Positions 17,380 to 26,360 of a DNA stretch of 64,000 nucleotides are shown in pieces (positions within the stretch are counted from its first letter, which is position 1; every line of letters starts with the position of its first letter). The notes beneath the pieces are model-generated. The model was not told where the DNA came from. It did no database searches and saw nothing but the letters and a program-made list of their open reading frames with translations. The translations under genes were made by a program, and so were the position numbers. Source of the stretch: Microvirga ossetica (GTDB lineage: Bacteria; Pseudomonadota; Alphaproteobacteria; Rhizobiales; Beijerinckiaceae); the NCBI RefSeq assembly GCF_002741015.1, contig NZ_CP016616.1, positions 4,187,501-4,251,500 of the forward strand, given 5' to 3'.

Positions 17380-18339
17380 ATGGCCGCTGCAACCTCGATC
17401 ACCTTTCTCGATCTGCCGCAGATCGAGCAACGTCTCGAAGGCCTCGATCTGGTCGGCCTGATGGAGGATGCGTTTGCAGCTTTCTCGCGCGGCGAAGCCG
17501 TCGTTCCGGCGCCCGGCGAACTTCTGTTCGGCGATCCGCCGGGCGAGGTGCATATCAAGTACGGATACCTGACCGGCGGCGACACCTATGTCATCAAGAT
17601 CGCCTCGGGTTTCTGGAACAACCCAGCGATCGGTCTGAGCAGCAGCGACGGCCTGCTTCTCGTTTTCAGGAAGGCGACGGGCGAGCTGATGGCCGTGCTC
17701 AACGACCGCGGACGGCTGACCGATCTTCGCACCGCGGCGGCCGGCGCCGTCTCTGCAAAGCATCTCGCTCCTGCCAGCGTCGATGCGATTGGTGTGCTCG
17801 GAACCGGCATCCAGGCGGAGCTGCAGGTTCAAATGCTTCAATCGGTCCGCCCGTGCCGGAATGTCGTGGTCTGGGGCCGCAACCCGGAGCGCGCTTCGGC
17901 CTATGCGAAGCGGATGCGCAGGAAGGATTTCAACGTCGACATCGCGCGCTCGTCAGCGGAGGTGGCAGAGCGATGCCGATTGATCGTCACGGCAACTGCG
18001 AGCGCCGCTCCGCTGCTCCATTGGCGCGACATCCGGCCCGGAACGCATATCACGGCCATCGGCGCCGACAGTGCCGACAAGCAGGAATTGGACGAGGCCA
18101 TCATCCGCAACGCCGACATCGCGGTGACGGACAGCCGGAGCCAGGCGCGCTCGCGCGGAGAAATTGGCCATGCCTATGGCGACAATAGATCGGCTGCGGA
18201 CAGGATCGTCGAAATCGGTGAGATCGTGTCAGGAACGGTCAGGGGACGCAGTGCTGAGGATCAGATCACCGTCTCGGCTTTTTCAGGTCTCGCGGTTCAG
18301 GACATCGCAATGGCCGCGGCGATCCTGAAGCAGTCATGA
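17380..18339 (+). CDS. Ornithine cyclodeaminase / mu-crystallin family protein
   Basis: A 319-residue NAD(P)-binding protein. GVLGTGIQA near residue 140 is the dinucleotide glycine loop, and the N-terminal half carries HIKYGYL and YVIKIASGFWNN, the family's substrate-side Lys region. Members include ornithine cyclodeaminase, alanine and arginine dehydrogenases, ketimine reductase, EutC and iminosuccinate reductase BhcD. It is the last gene of the rightward cluster, 13 bp after the dehydratase-like gene. Imine or ketimine reduction is the likely chemistry, with the substrate open. A DauR-like regulator beside a family member also recalls dauBAR of Pseudomonas. Confidence 0.9.
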   Translation: MAAATSITFLDLPQIEQRLEGLDLVGLMEDAFAAFSRGEAVVPAPGELLFGDPPGEVHIKYGYLTGGDTYVIKIASGFWNNPAIGLSSSDGLLLVFRKATGELMAVLNDRGRLTDLRTAAAGAVSAKHLAPASVDAIGVLGTGIQAELQVQMLQSVRPCRNVVVWGRNPERASAYAKRMRRKDFNVDIARSSAEVAERCRLIVTATASAAPLLHWRDIRPGTHITAIGADSADKQELDEAIIRNADIAVTDSRSQARSRGEIGHAYGDNRSAADRIVEIGEIVSGTVRGRSAEDQITVSAFSGLAVQDIAMAAAILKQS

Positions 18340-18361
18340 CGCCCGGATAGCGTCCCGACCG

Positions 18362-18979
18362 TCAGCAAGCGGTTTGAGGCATCAGATCGATGCGCTCGAC
18401 CAAAGCGTCGATCTCTGCGACCTTTCTGAGCCGGGCTTTGCAGCGTCTGTCCATCTGCCAGGACCGGGCAATACTCAGCGCCAGAAGCGGCAGCGCCCAG
18501 ACGATGCCGACGGCTTCGAGGAGAACCAGGGTCAGGGCGGCGATCGACAGGATCCAGACCTCGATCCGCCCGAAACCTTCCGTGAATTCGTTCTGCATCA
18601 GCAATTGCTGGCGCTCGATCAGGAGACGCGTCTTGGCATGATCCAGCTTGGATCTCTGAGGCGCTAACGGCAGAGCGCTTCGCAGGGTCGCGAGGCCGTT
18701 CTTGAGATCGGCGAGGCTCGATGATCTCTCCGCAGATTCGGGCTCGCGCGCGATCGGCGCGAAGGCTGCCGCGATGCGCCGATAGAAGACGACGAGGGCA
18801 GGCGGCTGGTTGTCCTGTTCGATCGGGATTTCGACGGCCTGAAAACGGTCCGTGATGCGGCTGCGAATCTGAGCGGCGGTGGTTTCGGGTTCGTCGCCCC
18901 GATCGTTCCGCTGAAAGGACGCGGCAACGTGAGCGGCAATCGCGCTCTCCAAAGCGGCCTCGGCCCTTTCTATCGACAT
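18362..18979 (-). CDS. Hypothetical membrane protein with helical N-terminal region
   Basis: A 205-residue protein. Residues about 1-135 are charged and mainly helical, with ERQQLLMQNEF near the end of that part. Two hydrophobic segments follow, about 145-185 (VWILSIAALTLVLLEAVGIV, then WALPLLALSIA), and a basic tail ends in Cys. The ATG at 18979 follows GGAGGAAGCT. An AT-rich stretch with GGTTAATAAATGGTTAACG upstream may hold its promoter. It converges with the cyclodeaminase-like gene. I do not recognise the family. Confidence 0.6.
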   Translation of the reverse strand: MSIERAEAALESAIAAHVAASFQRNDRGDEPETTAAQIRSRITDRFQAVEIPIEQDNQPPALVVFYRRIAAAFAPIAREPESAERSSSLADLKNGLATLRSALPLAPQRSKLDHAKTRLLIERQQLLMQNEFTEGFGRIEVWILSIAALTLVLLEAVGIVWALPLLALSIARSWQMDRRCKARLRKVAEIDALVERIDLMPQTAC

Positions 18980-19129
18980 TCGCAGCTTCCTCCCCCGATG
19001 CCCCGGTCTCGTTCGGCCGAGCACACGGCCGTCGATTCCGATAGGACAGCTTCGAAGCTGTAGAGGATATGGTTAATAAATGGTTAACGACCAGCGCCGC
19101 GCCTGACAGACCGGGGGATAAGTCCGGCG

Positions 19130-19720
19130 TCAGCGTGCCTCGTCACGCGGCTCGTCCTGCAGCATGCCGGCGAGGTCTTGGAGAAACTTGATCGAGCCCG
19201 GCGGACGGCCCTCCTGCTCCGCAATGGTGATGATGTGATTCAGGATGTTGGCGATCTCGCCCAGCTTGGCGACGCGGCTCGCCGACAGAACATGGAAGAA
19301 GGTGGAGACGGCGACCGCGATAGCCTGGTCGTGCTCCTCGAGCCGGCGGCTTTGCTCCTTGAGCGCCTTGATATCCTTTTCCTGGGCCGAGACGATCTCG
19401 ACCAGGGTCAGCATCTGCTCGGCCAGGGTGTCCAACGAGGCGTCCATGTCGGTGGAGCGGTCCAGATCCTCGATGCTCGGCGGCACGGCGCGGGGGAGGC
19501 GGTCGGGAGCCTGATGTCCCAAAGCCTGTGCCAGCGAAGGCAGCAGGGACGCTACGCGGTCATGCTGCTCGGCCATCCTGTCTGCTTTCGGCACGTCCTC
19601 CTCGTCGTGCACGACATGCGTCTCGTCGGCGACGACCGCAGGCATGCCTGTCGCCCGCGCGAATTTGGAGGCGGTCTGCTGCAGCAGACGACGCAGCTTC
19701 ACGTGAAGTTCTGCAATCAC
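19130..19720 (-). CDS. Hypothetical coiled-coil protein
   Basis: A 196-residue soluble protein. Residues about 100-150 have heptad-like spacing (LAEQMLTLVEIVSAQEKDIK, then ALKEQSRRLEEHDQAIA), suggesting a coiled coil. The GTG at 19720 is preceded by GGAAGTGGGAAC; the frame is open a little further upstream without a better start. No signal peptide or enzymatic motif is visible. It lies 117 bp downstream of serA on the same strand. Function unknown. Confidence 0.55.
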   Translation of the reverse strand: MIAELHVKLRRLLQQTASKFARATGMPAVVADETHVVHDEEDVPKADRMAEQHDRVASLLPSLAQALGHQAPDRLPRAVPPSIEDLDRSTDMDASLDTLAEQMLTLVEIVSAQEKDIKALKEQSRRLEEHDQAIAVAVSTFFHVLSASRVAKLGEIANILNHIITIAEQEGRPPGSIKFLQDLAGMLQDEPRDEAR

Positions 19721-19837
19721 GTTCCCACTTCCGCTCCAACCGGCATCGGGCCCTCGCAAGGGAGAGCACCGGACCGTACCATGCCTCGGAAGCGAATGCT
19801 CCAGGAAGGTCGCGATGCGGTTAAGAGACTCGACCTG

Positions 19838-21085
19838 TCATCCGCGCGCATAGAGCAGGCGGGCGCGGATCGTTCCGTCGAGCGCGCGGATCTCGTGAAG
19901 GGTATCCCGGCTGTGCTCGGGCGATCCTTCAGCTTCGATGACCACGTAGCCGATCTCGCCGTCAGTCTGCAGGTGCTGCGCCGTGATGTTGAGGCCGCGC
20001 TGCGAGAACACGTTGTTGAGACGCCCTAGGATGCCGGGCACGTTCCGGTGCACGTGGATGTAGCGTGTGCCGGTCAGCCGTGGCGGCAGCTGCACCTGCG
20101 GGAAATTGACGGCGCCGATGGTCGTGCCGACATCGGAATACTCGACGAGCTTCTTGGCGACCTCTGCGCCGATGCGCTCCTGCGCCTCTTCCGTCGAGCC
20201 GCCGATGTGAGGTGTCAGAATAACGTTGTCGAGCCCCTGCAGCGGCGTGACGAACGCGTCCTTGTTGGAGGCGGGTTCGACAGGGAAGACGTCCACGGCC
20301 GCACCGCGCAGATGTCCATCCTTCAAGGCCGCAGCGAGCGCCTCCAGGTCGACAACCGTGCCGCGGCTGTTGTTGATGAGATAGGCGCCCTTCTTCATCG
20401 CTGCGATCTCGGCCTTGCCGATCATGCCGTGCGTCGCGGGCGTCTCGGGCACGTGCAGGCTGACGATGTCGCTCTCGCGCAGCAGAGCGTGCAGGCTGTC
20501 GGCGGGCTCTGTGTTGCCGTGACGCAGCTTGTCGGTCTGATCGAAGAAGATGACCCGCATGCCCATGGCCTCGGCCAGATACGAGAGCTGCGAACCGATA
20601 TTGCCGTAGCCGACGATGCCGAGGGTCTTGCCGCGAACCTCGTGGCTGTCGACGGCCGACTTGTCCCATTGTCCCGCATGAGCGCCGGTGGATTTGGGGA
20701 ACGTGCGCCGGAGCAGCATGACGATCTCGCCGATGACGAGTTCGGCCACGCTTCTCGTGTTCGAGAAAGGCGCGTTGAAGACCGGAATGCCCGCATGCCG
20801 GGCAGCCTCGAGATCGACCTGGTTCGTGCCGACGCTGAAGCAGCCGGCCGCGATCAGCCTGTTCGCCGCCTCCAGCACCTTGCCCGTCAGCTGCGTCCGG
20901 GAACGGATGCCGAGCAGGTGGACGCCCTGCAGCGCTCCGATCAGATGAGCCTCGTCGAGAGCGGTCTTGAGATGGGTCAGGTTGGTGTAGCCGGCGCTCC
21001 TGATCAGCTCGACAGCGCTGTCGTTTACTCCCTCGAGCAAAAGAACGCGGATCTTGTCTTTCTGAAGAGAGAACATCTCGCTCAT
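19838..21085 (-). CDS. serA: D-3-phosphoglycerate dehydrogenase
   Basis: A 415-residue SerA of the E. coli type, catalysing the first step of serine synthesis (3-phosphoglycerate to 3-phosphohydroxypyruvate). The NAD loop is GIVGYGNIGSQ near residue 157. The catalytic Arg lies in NNSRGTVVDLEAL and the catalytic His in LTPHIGGSTEEAQ. Residues about 340-415 form an ACT domain with HVHRNVPGILGRLN, the serine-feedback module. ATG 21085 follows GGAGCTGAC. It stands alone, away from serB and serC. Confidence 0.95.
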   Translation of the reverse strand: MSEMFSLQKDKIRVLLLEGVNDSAVELIRSAGYTNLTHLKTALDEAHLIGALQGVHLLGIRSRTQLTGKVLEAANRLIAAGCFSVGTNQVDLEAARHAGIPVFNAPFSNTRSVAELVIGEIVMLLRRTFPKSTGAHAGQWDKSAVDSHEVRGKTLGIVGYGNIGSQLSYLAEAMGMRVIFFDQTDKLRHGNTEPADSLHALLRESDIVSLHVPETPATHGMIGKAEIAAMKKGAYLINNSRGTVVDLEALAAALKDGHLRGAAVDVFPVEPASNKDAFVTPLQGLDNVILTPHIGGSTEEAQERIGAEVAKKLVEYSDVGTTIGAVNFPQVQLPPRLTGTRYIHVHRNVPGILGRLNNVFSQRGLNITAQHLQTDGEIGYVVIEAEGSPEHSRDTLHEIRALDGTIRARLLYARG

Positions 21086-21654
21086 GTCAGCTCCATTTGC
21101 CGTGAGCCGATGCTTTAGCCTGCCGGACCAATGGGGAACATCCCCTTTGATGCATCCTGGCCATGTCTCAGAAGTCCGGGGCGCCCCTCGGTCGGAGGAG
21201 GGGGCTAATCCCTATGAACCGTCCCGGTTCGGCCGGGCTGGGTTATCATGAGCCAATCCGGTTGCAGCGGCGGCCGGTCAAGGAGGCGGGAGCCGGTGCC
21301 GGATGTACGCACGGCTCCCGTTCCATTTGGGCCGCCCCGGCCGCGGTCGAAACCCGGCGTCTCGCTCAAAGTTCCTCCGCCCCCTTCGGGTTCCATTGCC
21401 CCGGCCTTCACCTGTCAGCTATCGTTGGACCTTGCCCAATAGGGTTCTGCGCCGGCCTTGAGATCGCGACATTCCGCCTTTCCATGGTCGGCGGAGCATC
21501 GTCGGACTATGAATAGAGTTGCTTCTCGCTTAATGGTGCCACTGCCGCGCGAAGGTCCTATGGCCGGATTTAAGGTTTTGACGACGGAAATTGCATGTTT
21601 GCTGAATTTAGAGAGTGCTATAGGCGGAAGTATGCAGCCGTCGCGCAGAGTTCT
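21086..21654. other. 569-bp non-coding gap with a strong hairpin
   Basis: The gap separates serA from the divergent O-antigen-ligase-family gene. Frames on both strands are compositionally shadow-like, so I call none. At 21288-21319 there is a GC-rich hairpin: GGGAGCC-G-GTGC pairs with GCAC-GGCTCCC around a nine-base loop, with one bulged G. A smaller CCCGG/CCGGG stem lies nearby around 21211. The right end (about 21530-21620) turns AT-richer and probably holds the promoter of the membrane gene. A non-coding RNA or decayed element is possible. Confidence 0.4.
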
Positions 21655-22899
21655 ATGAATTCGGAAGAGATGCCTTTGCGATCGGCCGGGGATAAACGTG
21701 ACCGGCTTCGCATTCATCTGGACAATATCGGTCATGGATTGATCGTTCTGCTTCCGATGGCGATGGCAGTTGCCAACCGTTCTTCTCCGTTGGTTCTCGC
21801 CTGCGCTGCCTTATTCGTTCTTGCCTCGCGCCTGGTCTCCGACGGCAGCGATTCCTATCGCTTGGCTCTGAAAGGGCTGCGAAGCTCCGCTCTGGTTTTC
21901 GCCATTTGTGGAATTGTCTATCCCCTCGTGACGCTCGCTTGGGCTCTGAAGCCGGCTCTGGGCCTGTTCTCGTGGGGCGAGGCAGTGTTGCCCGCGGTTT
22001 CGAGCGCGGTCCTGATCGTCAGCTGGCGCATCGCACCCCCGCCCCGGTGGATGGTGGGAGCGCTTGCGACGGCGATGCTGATCGCGGCCGGGTTTATCGT
22101 CGCCGAACTCCTGTTCAAACTGCCCTTGCGGCATCTCTACGGCGGGCGCCTCGCCACTTTCGTTCACAACAGGCCGGTCGTGACGCTGCTTCTCCTGCTT
22201 GGACCGGTCCTCGTCCTGATCGGGTTTCACAGGCGGTGGATGCTCTGCTGGCTGGTATTGCTGGCAACCGTGGTCGCCATCCTCGAATCCGAAAGCGAGG
22301 CGGCGAAACTCGGCTTGGTTGCTGCAGCTGGGACCTTTGCGCTCAGCTATGCTCCGTTTGTTTGGGTGAAGCGGCTGCTCACGGTCGTTCTTCTTGGGCT
22401 GATCTGGATGCAGCCCTTTTTCGGAAGCACGGTTGAGAGGATCATGCCCGAAAAAGTGATCGAGGCCACGAAGGCCGGGAACTCGGAAGCGCGCATCGAG
22501 CTCTGGAAGGCCTTCGGCGATGTCTCCCGCCGTTACCCGATCTTTGGAACGGGTTTCGCATCCTCGCCGCATATGGGCAGTCATCCGGTGGCAGCCGAGA
22601 TCGACCCCGCCTATCGTACAATGCTGAATGTCGGCCACCCCCATAACGCGTTTTTGCAGGTCTGGGTCGAGCTGGGGGCGATTGGCGCGCTCTTTCTGAC
22701 TGGGCTCGTCCTCTGGGTGATGAAAAGCCTTTCGGGCGCCCCGGCCGATATTCGTCGCATCGGCTTGGTCACGCTCATGACGACCAGTGCGATTGCGCTC
22801 GTCAGCCATGGCGCCTGGCAGGGGTGGTGGATCGCGGCGGTCACCCTCGCTGCCGCGCTCCTGACCCTCCGCCCGGCTCCTTCGCAGCCGGTGGAATGA
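21655..22899 (+). CDS. O-antigen ligase family membrane protein (Wzy/WaaL-like)
   Basis: A 414-residue polytopic inner-membrane protein with roughly ten hydrophobic segments and a large periplasmic loop about residues 255-335. That loop ends with GHPHNAFLQVWVELG, the conserved His-containing Wzy_C motif of ligases and polymerases that transfer or extend surface glycans on lipid carriers. The ATG at 21655 is used; an in-frame ATG at 21595 behind GGAAA would add 20 residues and cannot be excluded. No other glycan genes are adjacent, so the product (lipopolysaccharide or another exopolysaccharide) is open. Confidence 0.82.
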   Translation: MNSEEMPLRSAGDKRDRLRIHLDNIGHGLIVLLPMAMAVANRSSPLVLACAALFVLASRLVSDGSDSYRLALKGLRSSALVFAICGIVYPLVTLAWALKPALGLFSWGEAVLPAVSSAVLIVSWRIAPPPRWMVGALATAMLIAAGFIVAELLFKLPLRHLYGGRLATFVHNRPVVTLLLLLGPVLVLIGFHRRWMLCWLVLLATVVAILESESEAAKLGLVAAAGTFALSYAPFVWVKRLLTVVLLGLIWMQPFFGSTVERIMPEKVIEATKAGNSEARIELWKAFGDVSRRYPIFGTGFASSPHMGSHPVAAEIDPAYRTMLNVGHPHNAFLQVWVELGAIGALFLTGLVLWVMKSLSGAPADIRRIGLVTLMTTSAIALVSHGAWQGWWIAAVTLAAALLTLRPAPSQPVE

Positions 22900-23050
22900 G
22901 GCAACCGGCAGAGCGTTGAGCCGCGCCGCCTAAATTGTCAGGCTTGCCGGGATCCAAGGACCTTGGCTGCGTGTTTGGCTTCCGACCGTATCGGACAGGC
23001 CGGTGCAGGCGGCTGCGCCCGTGCGACGAGGCCTGAGGAGAAGGGGGCTG

Positions 23051-23824
23051 ATGCCGCGGATCCTGACCTACAACGTCCACCGCTGTCTCGGGACCGACGG
23101 TCGGCTTTCCCCTGAGCGGATTGCGGACGTGATCGCGGCCTACGAACCGGATGTGGTCGCGCTTCAGGAGCTTGATGTGGGCCGGCTGCGGTCGGGCGGC
23201 GTCGATCAGGCCCATGCCATCGCCCGGGCGCTGGGCATGCACGTGCATTTCCATGCCAGCCTGCGGGTGCTCGAGGAGCAATACGGCAACGCCATCCTGA
23301 CCCACAGGCCCTCGCAGCTGGTCAAGGCGGAGGCGCTCCCCGGCTGGGCGAGGCGCCCGAGCCTCGAGCCGCGGGGGGCGCTATGGGCCTCCGTCCAGCT
23401 CGGCGGCACCGAGGTGCAGGTGATCAACACCCATCTCGGCCTTCGCCGGCACGAGCGGCTGGCCCAGATCGATACCCTGCTCGGCCCGCATTGGCTCGGC
23501 CATCAGGCATGCCGGGAGCCGGTGATCGTTCTGGGGGATTTCAACGCCACGCCGCGGGGGCGGGTCTATCGGCGCCTGACAGCCCATCTCTGCGATGCGC
23601 AGGCCGAGGCACATTTGCCGAAGCCCAAGGCCACCTTTCCCTCGCGCCTGCCGATGCTGCGGATCGACCATGTCTTCGTCAGCCGCTCGATCCGCGTGCT
23701 GCGGGTGGAGACCGTCCGGACGCCGCTCGCCCGGATCGCCTCGGATCATCTGCCGCTCCTGGTGGAGTTCCAGATCGTTCACGGCAAGGGACACAAGCCT
23801 AATCTGGTCCATGCACAGGAATAA
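23051..23824 (+). CDS. Endonuclease/exonuclease/phosphatase family protein (YbhP-like)
   Basis: A 257-residue metal-dependent phosphodiesterase fold. TYNVHRC near the start, ALQELD (metal Glu), INTHLGL, LGDFNATP and the closing SDHLPLLVEF (catalytic His) are the complete family signature. ATG 23051 follows GGAGAAGGGGG; the longer frame upstream adds only basic low-value residues. With the next two genes it mirrors the E. coli ybhP-ybhO-ybhN group, which includes the cardiolipin synthase ClsB. It may act on phospholipid head groups or sphingomyelin-like substrates rather than DNA. Confidence 0.88.
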   Translation: MPRILTYNVHRCLGTDGRLSPERIADVIAAYEPDVVALQELDVGRLRSGGVDQAHAIARALGMHVHFHASLRVLEEQYGNAILTHRPSQLVKAEALPGWARRPSLEPRGALWASVQLGGTEVQVINTHLGLRRHERLAQIDTLLGPHWLGHQACREPVIVLGDFNATPRGRVYRRLTAHLCDAQAEAHLPKPKATFPSRLPMLRIDHVFVSRSIRVLRVETVRTPLARIASDHLPLLVEFQIVHGKGHKPNLVHAQE

Positions 23825-23906
23825 ACGGCTCACGGCGTCCGCCTGACGGATCGCGGGCCGTTTCCTCGCGTTTAGCCTCATGACACGGAGCAGGTGAGGA
23901 GAGCGG

Positions 23907-24851
23907 ATGCGGAACTGGAAGTACCTGATCGCTGCTGCGGCCATCGGCCTTGCGGCTTTCCTCCTTTACCGCACCCTCGGCCGCTACAGCCTGGATCAGC
24001 TGGTGGAGGCCGTGTCGGCGGTGCCCGTTCCGAGACTCCTGGGCGCGGCCGGCTTTGCGGCGGCGAGCTACCTCTGCCTGACCTGCTTCGACTATCTGGC
24101 CCTGCGCTATGTCGGCAAGCCCTTGCCTTATCCGAAGGCGGCCCTGGCGTCGTTCACCGCCCTGTCCCTCGGTCACAATATCGGGCTGGCGGCGCTCAGC
24201 AGCGGAGCGGTCCGCTATCGCTTCTACAGCCGCTGGGGCCTGAGCACGGGAGAGGTCGCCAAGGTGATCGTCTTCTGCGGCATCACCGTCGGGCTCGGCC
24301 TGCTGGTCCTGGGCGGTGCGGCGCTTCTGCTGCGCTCAGGCCTTGCGGTTGAGATCACAGGGCTGTCGCTGCCCATCGTTATCATTCTGGGAATCGGCTG
24401 CCTGACCGTGCCGGCCATCTACCTGATCCTGGCCGCTTTCGTCCGCAAGACGCTGCGGATCCGGCGCTTGTCCCTCGAGATGCCGCCGCTCCGGCTGGCA
24501 TTGGGGCAGGTCCTGATCGGCTCGATCAATTTCGCCTTCGTGGCGGCCTGCCTGCATCAGGCGCTCGCGGCGGTGGCGGAGGTGGCCTATCTCGGCGTCG
24601 CCTCGGTCTATGTGATCGCCAACGCGACGGCTCTCGTCAGCCACGTCCCCGGTGGCCTCGGGGTGATCGAGAGCGTGGTCATGTACCTGCTGCCGGAAAA
24701 GGATCTGATCGGGCCGCTTCTGGTGTTCCGATTCGTCTATTTCCTGGTTCCGCTCGGGTTAGGCAGCATCCTGTTCGCGGTGACGGAGCTGTTCTACCGT
24801 CGTCGGAATTCCTCTTATGAGGAAAGCGCGGAGATCGGGGCGAAGGCGTAA
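23907..24851 (+). CDS. UPF0104/YbhN family membrane protein (lysylphosphatidylglycerol synthase-like TM domain)
   Basis: A 314-residue protein with about eight transmembrane segments, matching the lysylphosphatidylglycerol synthetase transmembrane/flippase-like family that includes E. coli YbhN. The family marks GHNIGLAALSSGAVRYRFY and SHVPGGLGVIESVVMYLLP are present. No aminoacyl-transferase domain is attached, so lipid handling rather than lysinylation is likely. It follows the YbhP-like gene by 82 bp and converges with the PLD gene, with three bases between the stops. The grouping supports a role in phospholipid remodelling. Confidence 0.88.
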   Translation: MRNWKYLIAAAAIGLAAFLLYRTLGRYSLDQLVEAVSAVPVPRLLGAAGFAAASYLCLTCFDYLALRYVGKPLPYPKAALASFTALSLGHNIGLAALSSGAVRYRFYSRWGLSTGEVAKVIVFCGITVGLGLLVLGGAALLLRSGLAVEITGLSLPIVIILGIGCLTVPAIYLILAAFVRKTLRIRRLSLEMPPLRLALGQVLIGSINFAFVAACLHQALAAVAEVAYLGVASVYVIANATALVSHVPGGLGVIESVVMYLLPEKDLIGPLLVFRFVYFLVPLGLGSILFAVTELFYRRRNSSYEESAEIGAKA

Positions 24852-24854
24852 GCC

Positions 24855-26360
24855 TCAGTCGCGACGGCGCCGGAACAGGGAGAGCGGCTCGAAGGGCTCC
24901 AGCGGGTCGAGAAGGCCGGTGCCGGGAGCCGGCACATCCGGCCCGTCATCGTCCATGGCGTTAAAGGCGCGAAGCCCCCGCGTGCCGGCGTTGAGCCGCT
25001 CGACGGCACGGATGAGAGAGCCGTTCTCGTCCGCGAGGGTGCTGGAGAACAGGCCCGGATCCACCTCCAGATGCTCCTCCAGCAGACGGTCGCGCAGCTG
25101 GACAATCGTGCTCTTCATCTCGTCCGTCGTCGCCTCGATGGCAAGGTCGCATTCGCTGTCGAGACCGATGGACCGGTTGTTCAGGTTGGACGACCCGATG
25201 CGCAGGAACACATCGTCGACGATTACGAGCTTCGAATGAATCAGCACCTGGCATTCCCCGCCCTTGCCGTCGGGGATGACCGGGTAATAGACCCGCAGCC
25301 GGTCGTGGTGCTTGCATTTGCGCAGGCGGCGGATCAGCCGGTCGCGGTTGGAGCCCATCACCAGCTCCTCGGCCCAGCCGTGGGATTCATGGGTCTGGAT
25401 GACGACGATCTCGGGCCCGTCGGGATCGGCGAGATGGCGCTCGAGCACGTCGCCGACATAAGGCGCCGTCATGTACTGCGCTTCGATGTAGATCGCCTTC
25501 TTCGCGGCCGCGAGCGCGTCCAGCGTCAGGTCCGCAGCCTCGTGGACAGCGGCTTGCTCGCCCCAGGCCGGGAAGGTGCGCGCGATGGCGACCGGCGCGT
25601 TGCGGAAATCCGGCGCCAGGCCTTTAGGCCAAGGATCGACCCCAGCGGGCGAGGGCGAAAGCTCTTCGCCGGTGGCGAATTTCCAGCGGCAATAGCCGAC
25701 CTCGGCCACCGCTCGTGCCGCTTCGCCGTCGACGGCCATCTGGAGGTCGTGGACCGGCTCGTAGATTGTCCCATCGTCCCTCATGCGGATCGGGTCGTTG
25801 CAGGCGTGGCGTTCCGTATCCCAGCGCTCGACCGTCAGGTCCATGCCGCCGACGAAGGCCAGCGCATCGTCGATGCAGACGATCTTCTGGTGGTGCGCCG
25901 CATAAAGCGGGTGGTGGGTGTCGAGCTTGATGTGCAGCCGCGGATGGTTCTGCCAATCGGCGCCGAAGAGGAGGGGACCCGGCGCGCCGGGCGCATGGAC
26001 GACCGCGACGCTCCAGACGAGGATCCTGACCTCCAGCTCGGACCGCTCCTCGACGAGGGCGCGGAGCAGAGGACCGAGCGGCGGCGAGTCCTCGGCACAT
26101 CTGTCCGGGCACAGGCGGATGCTGCCGTCGAAATCCCAGCCGACGATCAGGATGGAGCGTTGAGCATTGCGCAGGGCGGTTTCGAGATGGGCGAAATAGG
26201 GCGCCCCATCGATCAGAACCGCTGCCCGGTCCGCCTGGGCGACGCGCCAGCAATTCTGCCCGGCACGCAGAATCGAGCCCTCAGGCGGCCGCATCGGCAG
26301 CCGGGCCGTGTTCAGGGCTTGCAGGCTTTTCGTTTCTTCCAGAAGTTGCACGTCAGCCAC
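24855..26360 (-). CDS. Phospholipase D-family protein, cardiolipin-synthase-like (ClsB/YbhO-like)
   Basis: A 501-residue protein with two HKD motifs. The first is HHQKIVCIDDALAFVGGMD; the second is HSKLVIVDDVFLRIGSSNLN, followed by DSECDLAIE. Cardiolipin synthases and related PLD enzymes use this paired arrangement to transfer phosphatidyl groups. No N-terminal membrane helices are evident, as in the ClsB type. It converges with the YbhN-like gene. Together with the YbhP-like gene it forms the same trio as in E. coli, but with this member inverted. Phosphatidyl transfer or phospholipid hydrolysis are both possible. Confidence 0.88.
   Translation of the reverse strand: MADVQLLEETKSLQALNTARLPMRPPEGSILRAGQNCWRVAQADRAAVLIDGAPYFAHLETALRNAQRSILIVGWDFDGSIRLCPDRCAEDSPPLGPLLRALVEERSELEVRILVWSVAVVHAPGAPGPLLFGADWQNHPRLHIKLDTHHPLYAAHHQKIVCIDDALAFVGGMDLTVERWDTERHACNDPIRMRDDGTIYEPVHDLQMAVDGEAARAVAEVGYCRWKFATGEELSPSPAGVDPWPKGLAPDFRNAPVAIARTFPAWGEQAAVHEAADLTLDALAAAKKAIYIEAQYMTAPYVGDVLERHLADPDGPEIVVIQTHESHGWAEELVMGSNRDRLIRRLRKCKHHDRLRVYYPVIPDGKGGECQVLIHSKLVIVDDVFLRIGSSNLNNRSIGLDSECDLAIEATTDEMKSTIVQLRDRLLEEHLEVDPGLFSSTLADENGSLIRAVERLNAGTRGLRAFNAMDDDGPDVPAPGTGLLDPLEPFEPLSLFRRRRD

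Noticed and set aside
21288-21319. Group II intron domain V or cobalamin riboswitch
   Set aside because: The hairpin lacks the domain V bulge and GNRA loop, and there is no B12 box or intron reverse transcriptase nearby.
21163-21516. Frames of 60-120 codons in the gap beside serA
   Set aside because: Overlapping frames on both strands have biased, non-protein-like composition and no ribosome site.
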